Source: Planctomycetota bacterium
Lineage (GTDB): Bacteria; Planctomycetota; PLA2
Assembly (NCBI GenBank): GCA_021776785.1
Contig: JAJFFF010000039.1
Span: forward strand, 1-39,850
Direction of reading: 5' to 3'
DNA: 39,850 nucleotides
The notes under the pieces were generated by a model. That model was not told the DNA's origin, made no database searches, and saw only the letters and a program-made list of their open reading frames with translations. Both the position numbers and the translations under genes were made by a program. This document shows, in pieces, positions 39,281 through 39,850 of this stretch (the first letter of the stretch is position 1; every line of letters starts with the position of its first letter).

Positions 39281-39850
39281 CCGCCGCCAGAGGCGACAAG
39301 GCGCATCCGAGTCGGTGCCAATCCGAACAAACCTCAAAGTCTCAAAGACGCGCTCAAGAAACGAGCAGGAGACGAACCACACCCACATCCGCCGCCGGAG
39401 GCGACGAGGCGCATCCGAATCGGTGCCAAACCGAACAAACCTCAAAGTCTCAAAGACGCGCTCAAGAAACGAGCAGGATACGAACCACACCAACATCCGC
39501 CGCCAGAGGCGACGAGGCGCATCCGAATTGGTGCCAAACCGAACAAACCTCAAGGTCTCAAAGACGCGCTCAAAAAACGAGCAGGATACGAACCACACCA
39601 ACAACCGCCGCCAGAGGCGACGAGGGTCACCCGATGTGGTGCCAAACCGAACAAACCTCAAAGTCTCAACATCGTCAGATGTTGAACCAAAAAAACGCCA
39701 AGGTCTCGGAGCCAGATCCAACCTACGAGCAGCAAACGGACCACACCAACAACCGCCGCCAGAGGCGACGAGGCGCATCCGAATTGGTGCCAAACCGAAC
39801 AAACCTCAAAGTCTCAAAGACGCGCTCAAGAAACGAGCAGGATACGAACC
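39281..39850. repeat. 108-bp tandem repeat running off the window
   Basis: Contiguous units start at 39281, 39389, 39497 and 39605 (108 bp each) and at 39753 after a longer, partly diverged fourth copy of 148 bp. Each unit begins CCGCCGCCAGAGGCGACGAG and contains CAAACCTCAAAGTCTCAAAG. The fourth unit carries an insert with a perfect hairpin CAACATC-GTCA-GATGTTG (39667-39684). Because 108 is a multiple of three, both strands stay open in one frame each, coding for a 36-residue period, so an open frame here is weak evidence of a gene. The upstream stretch 39188-39280 holds nothing that I recognise. Confidence 0.9.

Noticed and set aside
39239..39802. Protein gene over the 108-bp repeats (either strand)
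   Set aside because: Both strands are open only because the period is a multiple of three. The products are low-complexity and no start or ribosome site supports them.
39281..39850. CRISPR array
   Set aside because: The 108-bp units follow one another directly with no unique spacers, and no cas gene is near.

Overview
The window is about 39.9 kb of GC-rich bacterial DNA. Coding is dense on both strands and GTG or TTG starts are common. No rRNA, tRNA, insertion sequence, prophage or CRISPR array was seen. The gene mix (PATAN/DUF4388 protein, MglA-type GTPase with roadblock proteins, FHA and VWA proteins, a TIGR03790-type protein, a complete histidine-degradation pathway ending in a fused formiminotransferase-cyclodeaminase) suggests a large-genome free-living bacterium such as a planctomycete or a myxobacterium-like lineage. 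That assignment is inference; no marker in the window fixes the phylum.

Layout. 1-7.1 kb: housekeeping and membrane genes: the 5' end of an unknown gene, a carboxymuconolactone decarboxylase-family protein, rsmG, a Nudix hydrolase, a LipM/LplA-family acyltransferase, a DUF2254 membrane protein coupled to a BON-MscS channel, a methyltransferase behind a long palindrome, and a small TPR protein. 7.3-13.8 kb: a five-gene same-strand cluster (PATAN-TPR-TM-PEGA-PQQ protein, TPR protein with a possible roadblock domain, roadblock protein, tail-anchored MglA-like GTPase, second roadblock protein) closed by a clear intrinsic terminator. It looks like a membrane-localised GTPase signalling module. 13.9-17.8 kb: a hypothetical protein, a secreted VWA protein, a Rieske ferredoxin with a Gly-Ser tail, a TPMT-like methyltransferase and an FHA protein with a C-terminal membrane anchor. 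18.2-21.2 kb: three overlapping GT4 glycosyltransferases. 21.4-31.4 kb: hutH, hutU, hutI and a guanine-deaminase-like gene on the plus strand, separated by minus-strand genes for a large TIGR03790-type exported protein, its membrane-anchored neighbour and an aquaporin. 31.6-35.7 kb: an SbcD/SbcC (YhaO/YhaN)-like nuclease-ATPase pair. 35.9-37.8 kb: a TaqI-like adenine methyltransferase followed by a lipoprotein thioredoxin-like gene with two in-frame TGA codons. 37.9-39.2 kb: the fused formiminotransferase-cyclodeaminase. 39.3 kb to the end: a 108-bp tandem repeat running off the window.

The most striking observation is the gene at 35883-36398 (minus). Its reading frame is open on both sides of two TGA codons, which sit exactly where the two cysteines of a thioredoxin CxxC motif belong. 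A perfect 6-bp hairpin with a CGUGC loop lies 20 nt after the second TGA, the usual place for a bacterial SECIS element. I read it as an exported UxxU selenoprotein. The selenocysteine machinery is not in the window, so this rests on the local sequence alone.

A second theme is promoter layout. Many genes have a TAnnnT-type -10 box 6-9 nt before the start codon (Rieske, hutH, hutU, hutI, ftcD, the TIGR03790 gene and others), which suggests that leaderless transcripts are common in this organism and helps to choose starts.
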